Source of the DNA: Bactericera cockerelli
Taxonomy: Eukaryota > Arthropoda > Insecta > Hemiptera > Triozidae
NCBI GenBank assembly: GCA_024516035.1
Contig: CM044966.1
Location: forward strand, 22,913,185 to 22,977,184
Direction of reading: 5' to 3'
Length of the DNA: 64,000 bases
The stretch's first letter is position 1, and the number at the start of each line of letters is the position of its first letter. The notes beneath the pieces were generated by a model. The model did no database searches and had not been told where the DNA came from. It saw only the letters and a program-made list of their open reading frames with translations. Both the position numbers and the translations under genes were made by a program. Positions 1 through 11,800 of this stretch are shown in pieces.

Positions 1-209
1 CACTCTTTAGTGGAAGGTAGCCCCACCAGGCGAGGTTACTGCTCAAAGCATTTTTTACCACCTAACCCTCAGAGTCTTATTATTATAAGACTCTGAGGTC
101 ACAATCTCAATATAATGAGGAAAACTTCATGCACTGGGTGGGATTCGAATCAACGGATCCCTACGCCAGCTGGAATACCAGACGTGAACCACTTGACTAC
201 CAATACACA
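1..209 (-). mobile_element. SINE family A
   Basis: Runs from ctctttagtggaaggt at the left edge to the tRNA-like head at the right, with a B box read on the minus strand (gattcgaatc). It may extend beyond the window. Confidence 0.75.
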
Positions 210-244
210 ATAAGACATAGCAACACCAAAATATTTTATTATCA

Positions 245-405
245 TTATAGTATGCTTTATTAGATAGAACAAAAATATATACAGTAAAATACAACGAAAT
301 TATAAAATAAAAAATAAAAATAGATTCAGCAAAGAAACAAGAAAGAGAAAGAAGCTAATGTCCTACCTAAGGGGCGGGGTTATTGCCTGTGGCAATCTCT
401 TCCAC
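245..405 (-). mobile_element. Repeat tail with ggcggggttattgcc
   Basis: A-rich stretch ending in gcggggttattgcctgtggc and cttccaccca. It matches 3956-4105 (plus), 5878-5930, 21180-21245 and 62425-62610, so it is one dispersed family, probably a retroelement 3' region. Confidence 0.55.
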
Positions 406-545
406 CCAAAGATAAAACATTATAAACTTGCGCTAACAGTCTAAACAAAGCACTACTTATATGTACTTATTATAGTACATTTTCTATGTATTGTATATAT
501 TCTATGTAAATAAAAATTGATCCAATATGTTTAATTATTATTTAC

Positions 546-785
546 CTGGCGCGCTGAGAGGAGGCAAAGCGCAGCACGGGGGCGCGACTCATCCCGTCCG
601 CCACCACCCGGGAGGTGACCCGTTCACACTCACGGCCCGACACCCCCGCCTGGTGCTCGCCACCAGACACCCCTCCGTGGTTGCCATGGGAACGAACACG
701 GTCTGGTCGTCCAGGAGGAGGGGCCCGGCCACGCCCACAGGGGGGGGAGGTAGCCAATCACGTTCTCGCAGCACTGGCCCAGCAC
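546..785 (-). CDS. HMGCR: HMGCR exon 11 with two frame breaks
   Basis: The acceptor is a run of 20 C then ag|gtgctg, and the donor is gccag|gtaaat. Three reading frames are needed to read the conserved protein: [11 protein letters not shown], then [20 protein letters not shown] through [16 protein letters not shown], then [18 protein letters not shown]. The first break falls in the 8-G run at 740-747 (9 expected) and the second near the CCC at 619-621 (one G short on the coding strand). Both are one-base deficits in G/C runs, as expected from long-read consensus errors. A real lesion would destroy the enzyme. Confidence 0.92.
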
Positions 786-2859
786 CTGGGGGGGGGGGGG
801 GGGGGGGAGTCAAGAATAATAATAATAATTCCCAAAAATCAAATCTGCCCTGAAAGGTACCAGATTTGACAGCGTAGATGCCATTAAGAAAAACCGGCAG
901 AAGTCTTGAAAGGCCTCACACAAAATAACCTCCACCACTGTTTCGATCAATGGAAAATTTGCTTAGAACGTTGTAGGGATAGAGGAGGGGAGTACATTGA
1001 AGGTGATAACTACTAAAGTTGGGTAAGTTAAACACACACTGTTTTATGAGAAGAATCTACGAACTTAATAGCCACAGCTCGTATATCGCCTTATTTATAC
1101 TGCCCGATTAGGATTATTAAGTCCCATTATTCCAGCAGTAAGCCCTAGACACATTATTATGTGGCAAAAATCCCAAATGGGAGGATAACTTGTCATGTTC
1201 CGGCTGGGTTTCGAACCCGCGACCTCTGGAATCTCTGGATGCACACAGTGCCGCCTTTACCACTGAGCTACCGGGACATAACATACAGACCGGAAGAAGA
1301 ATATACAGTCGACCTTTTGTTTTGTGCAGCAGAACTACGTTTCTTACAACTACAGTAATAAAGCACAATATGTAAGACTTCTATACTATGGAGCCTAAAA
1401 ATAAACAATATCATTTGTGTATGATTTTATTTGTGATGAAGCACAAGGCATCTTCACAATTTTTGTGGGTAGCGTTCTCACGATGCAATGGTTGATTCGC
1501 ACATAAAAATATTAGGTTCAGAAAGAGCCAATTTTTCAACTTATGTGTGCTGAAGACTCTTCCAGTTGTATCCAAGGTGGCTACAACGACAACACCATAC
1601 CTGCAGTGGCGTAGCTAGACCTACATTTCGGGAGGGGTTTTGAGGGGATTTTGGAGGGGGTTTGTCCCCAAAACCCCACCCCCCCTAGTTACGCCACTGC
1701 ATACCTGAGAAAAAGTAATAATATTGTTCAGCGGATAGTAACCATTAGTTTATGCTGAAAGCGTTTCCTAGCACTCACCTTGGTGTAGTCATAGTTCTTG
1801 TAGGGCAGCTGATCCAGCACCTTGCTTCCCCGTTTCATCTGGGCGAGGTAGTTCTGTCGTCGGATCTGCACGCCGCGCTCGTGATCGCCCAACGCTTTCT
1901 CCAGATTGTACTCGGCCAGATGGTTGGCTTGGAGCAGGGCGAGGACCTCGCGGTTGTTCATGCCTGGGGAGGAAGCAAGTAATAAAGTCAATTTTTTTTC
2001 TTATTTTTTTTTGAGCAGAGGAAAGCTCGTGCCAAAAAGTGAGGGACTCAGACATTTTTTTTCTTCTCTGTTTACACGCATATTCTATGCAATTACGTAA
2101 ACAGGTAACAGGATTTTAAATTTAAAAAATATTACAGGGGAAAAGACATGGACCTCTCGGTAACCATGGCTGTCTACCCTAACTAAAACCCACGGCTCCT
2201 CATTTGTACTGAACCATGCCGTTGTGGGACTTTTAATTATAAAATATATTTATTTTTGTATTCTTAAAAGACGTTTGCTCTACCAGATTTTGATCTAGTT
2301 GTTATGATTACTATTGATTTTTTTAAAAATAAATAAATAAAATACATAACATGTACATTAAAATTATAGATAAAATATTTTATCAATTTATTTTATAATA
2401 TATTTATTTTATAACTTATTATTATGTTCACTGTGTATAAAAAAATGTGAATAAAGCTTGATCGAATTGTTTATAAATCTTCTTCTTCTTCTTTTACTCT
2501 GTCTTATCCCGCTCAAGCTTATAATTGTTTATAAATAAAAATATATAAATAAAGAAGCAAAAGTTCATGTTGAGTTGTCATATTTGTGTTATTCACTTTC
2601 GTGATGTCACAACTACTCAAACTCGCTTAACTTAAACCACCGACCTCTGGGTTACAAGTCCGCCGTCAGGCTACTGAGGTCGGTAAGCAAATAATAATAT
2701 TCTAACCAAAAAATATATATAATAAGAGAATGCCGTTGGCATTAGCACCGCCCTTGATCAAGTTTTGTTTTATTAATTTCAATTTCTATGTGTGTGTATA
2801 TATTCTATGTCATTTGTAAATAAAACTTGATGGAACATGTTTAATAATAGGATACAGGA

Positions 2860-2892
<33 letters not shown>

Positions 2893-5800
2893 CGAAACCC
2901 CCACTTTTAACGAGCACCATAAAACATTAGACCTTTCTTCTAACTTGAATTGTTTTACCTACAAAATTACTTGAAACTTTATTTTTAGAATTAGACACTC
3001 AGCTCAAATTTTAAGCACTTTCATCTATTTAAAAACATATAATTATATTTTCCTCTATGATAAACTTTATTCCACTTAATTTTGTATTGTAATAGCACTA
3101 ATAGCATTAGTTTCAAGCACTTAGTTGTACCTACGTATTATATTGTACCATTGTAAATTGTGAAAAATGTCATTTGTAAACGATATCACAATAAACATAT
3201 TTGATTTGATTTGAAATGAGACACCTGACATATTTTAATAAATATACCCTCACAGATGTGTCATTTATTGCTGGATTATGCTTGAGGAAATTTAAATTAA
3301 TAATTTAGTGTAAAGTGTAGACACTAATAAATAAAAAATATTAAAAAAAAACTGTGTCTCATATCTTTTAAAAAAATTCCCATAAAAAAAAAAATAATAA
3401 TTTATTTATTTATTTATAAATAAATAAATTATTATTCCCCATAAAAATAAATGAATAATAATTTATTTATTTTTATGGGGATTTTTTAAAAGATATGGAG
3501 ACACAGTTTTTTTTTTAAATATTTTTTTATTTATTATTAGTGTCTTCTAATAATAATATAAGTAAAACTGCTGAGTGACTCACCCTCCAGCTTGTCCGTG
3601 CTCCTGTAGATATCCACCAGCTCGGACACACTCCTCACCTCCAGGCTCCCCTCCTCTGGCTCAGCCTCCGTGGAGTCTGCAGCCCAGGAGGTATGCGAGG
3701 TGGAGGGAGAGGCGGAGGAAGAAGAAGTGAGGCCAGAGTCGAGGGGCGAGTTCGTGGTGGCTATGGTCACTTCAGTGCCGGTTCCTGGAAATAAGATAAA
3801 CTTATCATAATTATTTGTTCAACTATGGAATTTTTCAATTCTAAAGGACCATAGAGTAGCAATGACAAATCAAATATAAAATTGTAGTGATGAAAATTGG
3901 GCTAAATGTTCTAAAATAAATAGATTTGATATAATTATTTGTGTTGTAATAATAATTATTTATAATGCCCTTTAGGTAGGACATTAGCTTCAATATCTTT
4001 TTTGTTCTTGTTTCTTTGCTCAATCTATTTATTTTTTCTTTATAATTTCATTGTATTTTACTGTAAATATTTTTGTCTTAACTAATAAAGCATACTATAA
4101 TAATAATAATAATAATAATTTCCGTGTCCATGAAATGTTGTTGTTGTTGCTCCCCCGTCCAGCTTGGCTACAGCTGGAGGGGGGAGTGATGGTCTCCAGC
4201 CAACTTTATTTCAAAGTTGGCTCGTCCTGAACCACATTTATTTCTATGTGCAATCAAGTGTATAGTCCTCTATCGAGACACTGGTCTTGTCCCTGTTTAC
4301 CGTCCCTCAGCCAGACAGATACCTATGTATATCACGGTGGTGAGAGGATCATATGGACGCCCAGATATGGTTTTAAAGTTCTTTTGACATTTTCATGTCT
4401 TTGCTCTGGCACATAACCAAAATTATGTGACGAAATTATGTAACGATATTATGTAACGATATTATGTAACGAAATATTGAATTGTAAAGGGAGAGAAGTC
4501 TTCTAATATCGGATATCGATATTATGGTTTCGATATTATCGATATACCTAAATCGATATTTTCGTTTCGATATTGCAACCCTAAGAGAAGAGGGAAAGTG
4601 TGTGTCATGCGCACAATGGCGAAGTATTGAATTGTAGAGGGAGAGAAGAGAGAAGGTATGTGTCATGCGCACAATACGAAATTTGGTCAGTTGGGTTTTG
4701 GACCTTGAATAGTAAAGATGAAAATGTCGAAATGGTTGCAGACTCGTATGCAAGCGTTTTTTTTTAATAATCAGGACGGTGGTTTTACCCTCCATTCGCT
4801 GGGAATCGTACCAGCTAGTCCAGGTACCCACATTAACCTCAAGTTAGAATTAGCTTAAGAGGTAACAATATTGTATTAATAATTTATTGTCAATAAAGCA
4901 AATAATTCAAATTCAAAATTCAAATTCACCCAGCCTGGGTTGAGCGCGAAAATGCCAGCCTCACGTGTTCGGAGGGAACAATATTTTCTGTTAGAAAATT
5001 CTGCACCACCCGGAAATCAAACTCAGGATCTCTGGACTACAGGCAGTAGTCACCATCCTAAACCTGACATATTTAAATTTAATGTTAGGAATAATGTACC
5101 TAATTTTGAGTTTTGTAAATTTAGTATAAACGTTTCAGTTGTTGCTGTGTTTCGAACCATCTAAGGTCGAAACACAGTGTTTTTTGTTTTGAAAGTTTAC
5201 GGAACAAGTTCCATTTGTACAAAATAATAATCTTAAAATTAAAAAAAAAAATTTAAATTATAAATCCTAGCTAGATTTTATAATTCTAAAAATACCTAAA
5301 ACTACTTACCAACTAGTAAAATTAAACAGACCAAAGTATGAAGTCAGAAATGAAACCATTTCATCCTTTGTACTGAAAAAGACATCGACTCCAGCACCGC
5401 TGATTAAATTACCAAGATTTTGAATTCTATTGATGGGACGTGTTGAAATTACAATAAAAAAAAGCTTACTCAGAACGGTGACATTCGGGGAAGCATCGAG
5501 CGCTTTCTTCACCAGACCGCTCTTGTCTTGCTCGAAGAAGATGAACTTGATGAGGAGAGCTGTGAGTAGGGTGACTATAACCAGCTGGTCTGCCCGTAGG
5601 GTCACCCATCTGGGGGGAGAGGAAACAAAGAAAATATTATAAAAAAATTGAAATCGGAGCAAAAAAATATATATTTTTTTTACAAAAACGAACACAATAC
5701 TTCCGATTTCTAATATTAGAAATTTCTCAAAAGTAATTCTTTATTAATATTATTTTATACTTTAATAATAAGGACATACCTATACAAACAGACAATTCCA

Positions 5801-8800
5801 AATTAATACACAAAATTGGAAACAATACACAAGAAAAAAAAACAGAAAAAAATTGAGAAAAAAAAATGAATGTCTTAACTCAAGGGCGGGGTTATTGTCT
5901 TTGGCAATATCTTCCACACAACCCTGCATTAGGTAACATATGGAGAATAATATCAGAGCAAGGTCCGTTCACACTCACCTCATAAGACCCTTGAATCGTC
6001 TCATTCACTATCATGGAGAATAATATCAGAGCAAGGTCCGTTCACACTCACCTCATAAGACCTTGAATCGTCTCATTCACTATCATGGAGAATAATATCC
6101 GAGCAAGGTCCGTTCACACTCACCTCATAAGACCCTTGAATCGTCTCATTCACTATCATGGAGAATAATATCAGAGCAAGGTCCGTTCACACTCACCTCA
6201 TAAGACCCTTGAATCGTCTCATTCACTATCATGGAGAATAATATCAGAGCAAGGTCCGTTCACACTCACCTCATAAGACCCTTGAATCGTCTCATTCACT
6301 ATCATGGAGAATAATATCAGAGCAAGGTCCATTCACACTTACCTCATAAGACCTTGAATCGTCTCATTCACTATCATGGAGAATAATATCAGAGCTAGGT
6401 CCATTCACACTTACCTCATAAGACCTTGAATCGTCTCATTCACTATCATGGAGAATAATATCAGAGCAAGGTCCATTCACACTTACCTCATAAGACCTTG
6501 AATCGTCTCATCTCATTCACTATCATGGAGAATAATATCAGAGCAAGGTCCGTTCACACTCACCTCATAAGACCTTGAATCGTCTCATTCACAATCATGG
6601 AGAATAATATCAGAGCAAGGTCCGTTCACACTCACCTCATAAGACCTTGAATCGTCTCATTCACTATCATGGAGAATAATATCAGAGCAAGGTCCGTTCA
6701 CACTCACCTCATAAGACCCTTGAATCGTCTCATTCACTATCATGGAGAATAATATCAGAGCAAGGTCCATTCACACTCACCTCATAAGACCCTTGAATCG
6801 TCTCATTCACTATCATGGAGAATAATATCAGAGCAAGGTCCGTTCACACTCACCTCATAAGACCCTTGAATCGTCTCATTCACTATCATGGAGAATAATA
6901 TCAGAGCAAGGTCCGTTCACACTCACCTCATAAGACCTTGAATCGCCTCGTCTCCGCTGGTGTTGGCCGTGTCATTCACTATCATGGAGAGGCTGGAGCC
7001 ATCTGTGGCGGACCTTGTTCCTCGCACATCCAGACGGCTGGGGAGCAGGAAGTCAAAACAGAGAACATTACACAAGATGAACATAGTGGCAGAGAATGTG
7101 GTTAACCTCTTTTAGCCCGAAGCTAGAATGTGATTTGTAGTCATAAATATCCACTGTACTCATATATGCACTTGCAGTTAGGCCGAAAATTATTTTTTTC
7201 TTGTGTTAAAAACACATTTGAGAATAAGAAAAACATAGTACAGTGAAAAATATTGGTTGGGTACTCATGACTACAGAAATGTTGTTCACATATGTGCACA
7301 TTCGGTCACAATGATCACAAGTCTATATATTTAGCTGGGCATTCCACACGAAAAGTTTGTGCACATATGTGTACACTGGGCGCGAAGAGGTTAAGTGGCA
7401 GAGAATGCCTAAGGCATTAACTTCGCCCCGGATTACAAGACAATTGCACATTTAAATTTAATTTTTTTTTTATACCTTATTTTGTAAATATTGTTAATTT
7501 TTTTTATTATCTCTGTTAATAATTTATAGTTGTTTGTCTTGTATAAAAAAATAAAGTGTAAATAAATAAAAACACAGCTAAGAGTATTATTTAAAGGTAG
7601 TTGTGCCCCGGAACCGCTTTCGCATTACTTCAGGGAACTTTACCTTTACATCCATGCCATTCCGGAAACGGAAAATTTCGGTCAGAATTTTCCGCTCCGG
7701 CCGGGATTCGAACCTGCAACCTCCGGGTCAGTAACCAATGCTCTTAACCACTGAGCCACGGAGGTCGGCTAAGAGTTAATAATGATCACATAACAGTTAA
7801 AAAATAATAATACAATGTTTCAGCAAAATATAAAAGAGTAGCATACTTCAAAGCAATTTTTTGATGTTTCAAACTTGCCTAGATTTTTAATGTTAAATTT
7901 TAGCGTTGTTAAAAAGCATAAAAATGGGAAATATCATGTCCAATCGTCAGCTTGATTCCTGTACTTGAGACTCTTTTGTGAGGAGATAATATCCAGATTA
8001 CAAGAACTTGGCCTTCATTTGATATCAGTTCCTTTTTAGGCAATTCTATTTACAAAGGATAGTTATTTTCTTGGCGTCTTTTGCACACGAATTGTATTTT
8101 TGGGGGATAATAATAACCTCGTGAATTCAGATCTCCGCACGCGTGCTGCACGCGGCCTAGTCCCACTCCGCCTCGGCGCCTTCGAAGAAATACAGTAAGT
8201 GGTAGTGGTGCAGGAAGTGGAAGATTCGGAACAGCTGGGACCACAGGGTGCCCAAACAGCGGAGAGTCTTGCCCCACATGGCCCGCGCTTTTCTATTTAT
8301 TGAGGTTGATTATGGCCCGCGCTTCCTATTTATTGATGTTGATTATGGCCCGCGCTTCCTAATTATTGAGGTTGATTATTGCCCGCGCTTTCTAGTCGAC
8401 GTTAATTGTTTGTTTGTCTCTTTATTGTATTTTTTATGTAAACATAATGAAGAAATGAGGCTAGAGACTTTACACTGTGAGACAAAAGACCGAATCATAA
8501 AACAGGATTAAAGTTGAGATAAGTCAGACTGTCCCTCAACTCGGGCTAGCACTGTAATTGGTTGAAACTCCGACTTTAGGGCGTGTCTGGCTTATCTCAA
8601 CTTCAGTCCTGTTTCATGATTTGGCCTTAAAGTAATTGTTTCTTTATTTCTGCTTTTACTCGATAATATGTTTTTAGACTTAACTTTTAAAACAAACAGC
8701 AGATTTAAAATCATTAAAACAGTAATTCACTTTTTATTTGTTGAGATGGGATGCACTTAACAAAAAAATATCTTGACATTTTTTTGAACCTCTGAATTAG

Positions 8801-11800
8801 TCTCTACAATTTAAAACACTATAATTATTTTTTTTAATTGTTTTGTTGATGATCAAATTACCAAAAAAAGATTTCATTAAAAACTCATGTTGATGAAAAG
8901 AACCAAGTGTTGGGAGACGCGCGGGGGATATTTCAGGCAAAGGCTTAGTTTCGCTGTTTAAAGAGGTAATGTGTATTTTAAGGAAGTGTTTTTTTTTTCT
9001 TCTTTCAACTTGTGTCCTTAAAAAATGTCTAATTTTGAAGAGTTTTTTTTTAAAAGTCAAGTTGAAAAATTGTAAACTGACAGCTTGGTTCTACAAGTCC
9101 AACTGTCAAAATGGCAATGTTTGAAGTGTTTTTTCTTTAGTGTTGTTTGTGTGTTTGTTTTTTAAACAAATGCCCGAATTGTCTAGTACATAAATATATG
9201 TTATTGCCATACACACGACTAAATAAAACCTTTTATATCTAAAATATGAATTCTAATTTATACTGGGGGTATGAATTCTAATTTGATATCAGTAGCTTGA
9301 ACTCAGTACCTTGATCTCAGTAGCTTGATGGATAAGGCGGCGGACTTGTGACCTGGAGTTCGGTGGTTCAAGTCTCAAGTTCAGCGTAGATTTAATAAAG
9401 CGAGTTTTAGTAGTTGTGATATCACGAAAGTGATTAACACAAATATGATAACTTATATGTATCTGTGTATCTCTCTTGCTTTTATCCCATATTGGCTTAT
9501 GTTGCTATTGGGGTCGGCATTAAATATGATAACTTACAGAAAACATTTCTCGTGAAATACAATGGAACATTGTTCCGTAAATTTATTATAATAAATAAAT
9601 ACTAAAAGTTCTGATTATCTTCCTGATTTTATCCTGGAACAGACAAACAAACTAAAGCCAAATCGTCCAGTAGGTACCCAAGTTAAAACAGAACCTCACT
9701 TAGTGAAGTCACTTAGCTCCCTCACTGTGTTCGGTTAATAATAATAATAATGTGATTTTCTTTTGTCTGTTCAAAACAAACAGTCTGAAATAATAATGAA
9801 TGAACAAACTCAAAGACACTATAAGCCCTTGTATGGAAATGGAATATTCTATCAAGCCTTGCTTGAACTATGTGTGTGCTTGTTTGTATGGCTCTATTAA
9901 GTCTACACTATACACCTATACAGGGTTGCTCATCTACACTATACACCTATACTATACCGGGTCTCTCATTTCAAACGAGGCAGCGCGATAACTCGGAAAA
10001 TATTAATTATACAGAAAACATCTGGTTGCATTGGAATTTCACTTGGTTCCGGGATTCTGGGGACCCTTCTTCAATATTATTAATTATTAGCCTTCTTGTA
10101 TAAATTTGATGAAAATATAAAGTTTAGCACCCATCCAACACGATGATGCTACCCAATGATGATGATTTAAATTTCTAAAATTGACCTCATCTAAGCTAAA
10201 AGCTTGAAAAAAAAAAAAAAAAAAAATTGAGGCCACCATCAGTTTTCCCATAGTTTAAACAATTCAATTCAATCGATTGTGTGATTTTAAAATAAAAAAA
10301 AATGAAATCGGAGCAAAAAAATATTTTTTTGTACAAAAACGAACACAATACTTCCGATTTCTAATATTAGAAATTTCTCGGAAGTAAAATTAAACACAAT
10401 TTACAATTAAACGGAAATTTGGTCAGAATATTTTTTCTGTAGAATCAACACTTTTCAAGTAATCACTCTGTTTCGTTTAAATGAGACACACTGTACATGT
10501 GTACATATACGCATAGAGTTTCTGTGTGTTTGTTAGCGTGGCTTTGCTGAGTATACTTTACACATTAGGTAGAGTTCCTCACTTTTATCACGAGGCATTG
10601 ACGAGTATGAATATAGTCACCGTGGCCGAGTGAGTTAGCGCGCTAGGCTCGCACGCACGGTGATCTTGGTTCGATCCTTAGCGGGGCAGCATTTTTTTCT
10701 GCTCCGTACTTGGGTGTTCGGGGTCCACTCATACCTCGTGAGGAAAAATGAGTAGCTGCCTAAATGTTAGCAGAGACCAGTGGCGGAATTATAGGCAAAA
10801 ATAAGATATTGGGATATTAAAAGATACCGAAAAGTCCTATAATTCTGCGCTATCCACTAAAATTGTGATATAATAACACAAAGAAATACATTATTATTAT
10901 GAATATTTTTCCAAATGATCTGAGATTAGAAAATATAAGGACCGTATCATTATTTTTTTCCAAATAATACATGTACAATCATGAGAACCGCAGACATGAT
11001 GACCTTCACATGTTGTACCAACGAGTTATCTACACCTCCACAAATTCTACCAAATATGTACACCTTCACGTCCTTCACGAATTCAAACCAATATGTACAC
11101 CTTCACGAATTCTACCCAATATATTCTACACCTTCACGAACCGTACACAATATCTACACCTTCACGATTTCTACCCAATATGTACAGTGTACACCTTCAC
11201 GAATTCTACCCGATATCTACTACTAGACAGTCGGCAGCTTACCTGAGCACATGCACAATCATGAGACCCGCAGACATGATGACCTTCACGTGTTGTACCA
11301 CCGGGTTCGGTTTCTTGCCTTCTTCTTTCAGTGCCTTCACGAATTCTGCCGACTTGAAGTACCACACGGGTCTCTCCGTGTCCTGCTCTGATCTGGAGAG
11401 CTGAGGAGATGCGGACATTCAGAAATCAATAAATTAATAAATGGCCGTATTTTTCTTTCTAACCAAAGTGGATTCAAATGGAATAAATTGAACGAACTGG
11501 AATAAAGTCATTTTTCATTTGGAAGAGGAAAAATCTTCTTCCAGTTTGGTTAACCAAAATGGATTTATCTTTAAAAGTACCGAAACACATTTTTCTTTCA
11601 CGAATAGTGGGGAAGCTAAACTGGAAATATTTGGAACAAAATGGAAATATATGGAAATTCCGAACCTGGAATTTTTTTTTTTTTTTTTATCAAAACCTAG
11701 TAGTAAAGGTTTCCCCCTTGATATAATAGTACACATGTTTTAGCTTTTCTCAAAATTTAAATCAGTTCTCTAGATATTTCGAGTGGCTCTTTTTTTTTGG

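Noticed and set aside
527..853. Plus-strand open frame of 108 residues over HMGCR exon 11
   Set aside because: It is the antisense of a conserved exon and depends on a G homopolymer; no similarity or splice support.
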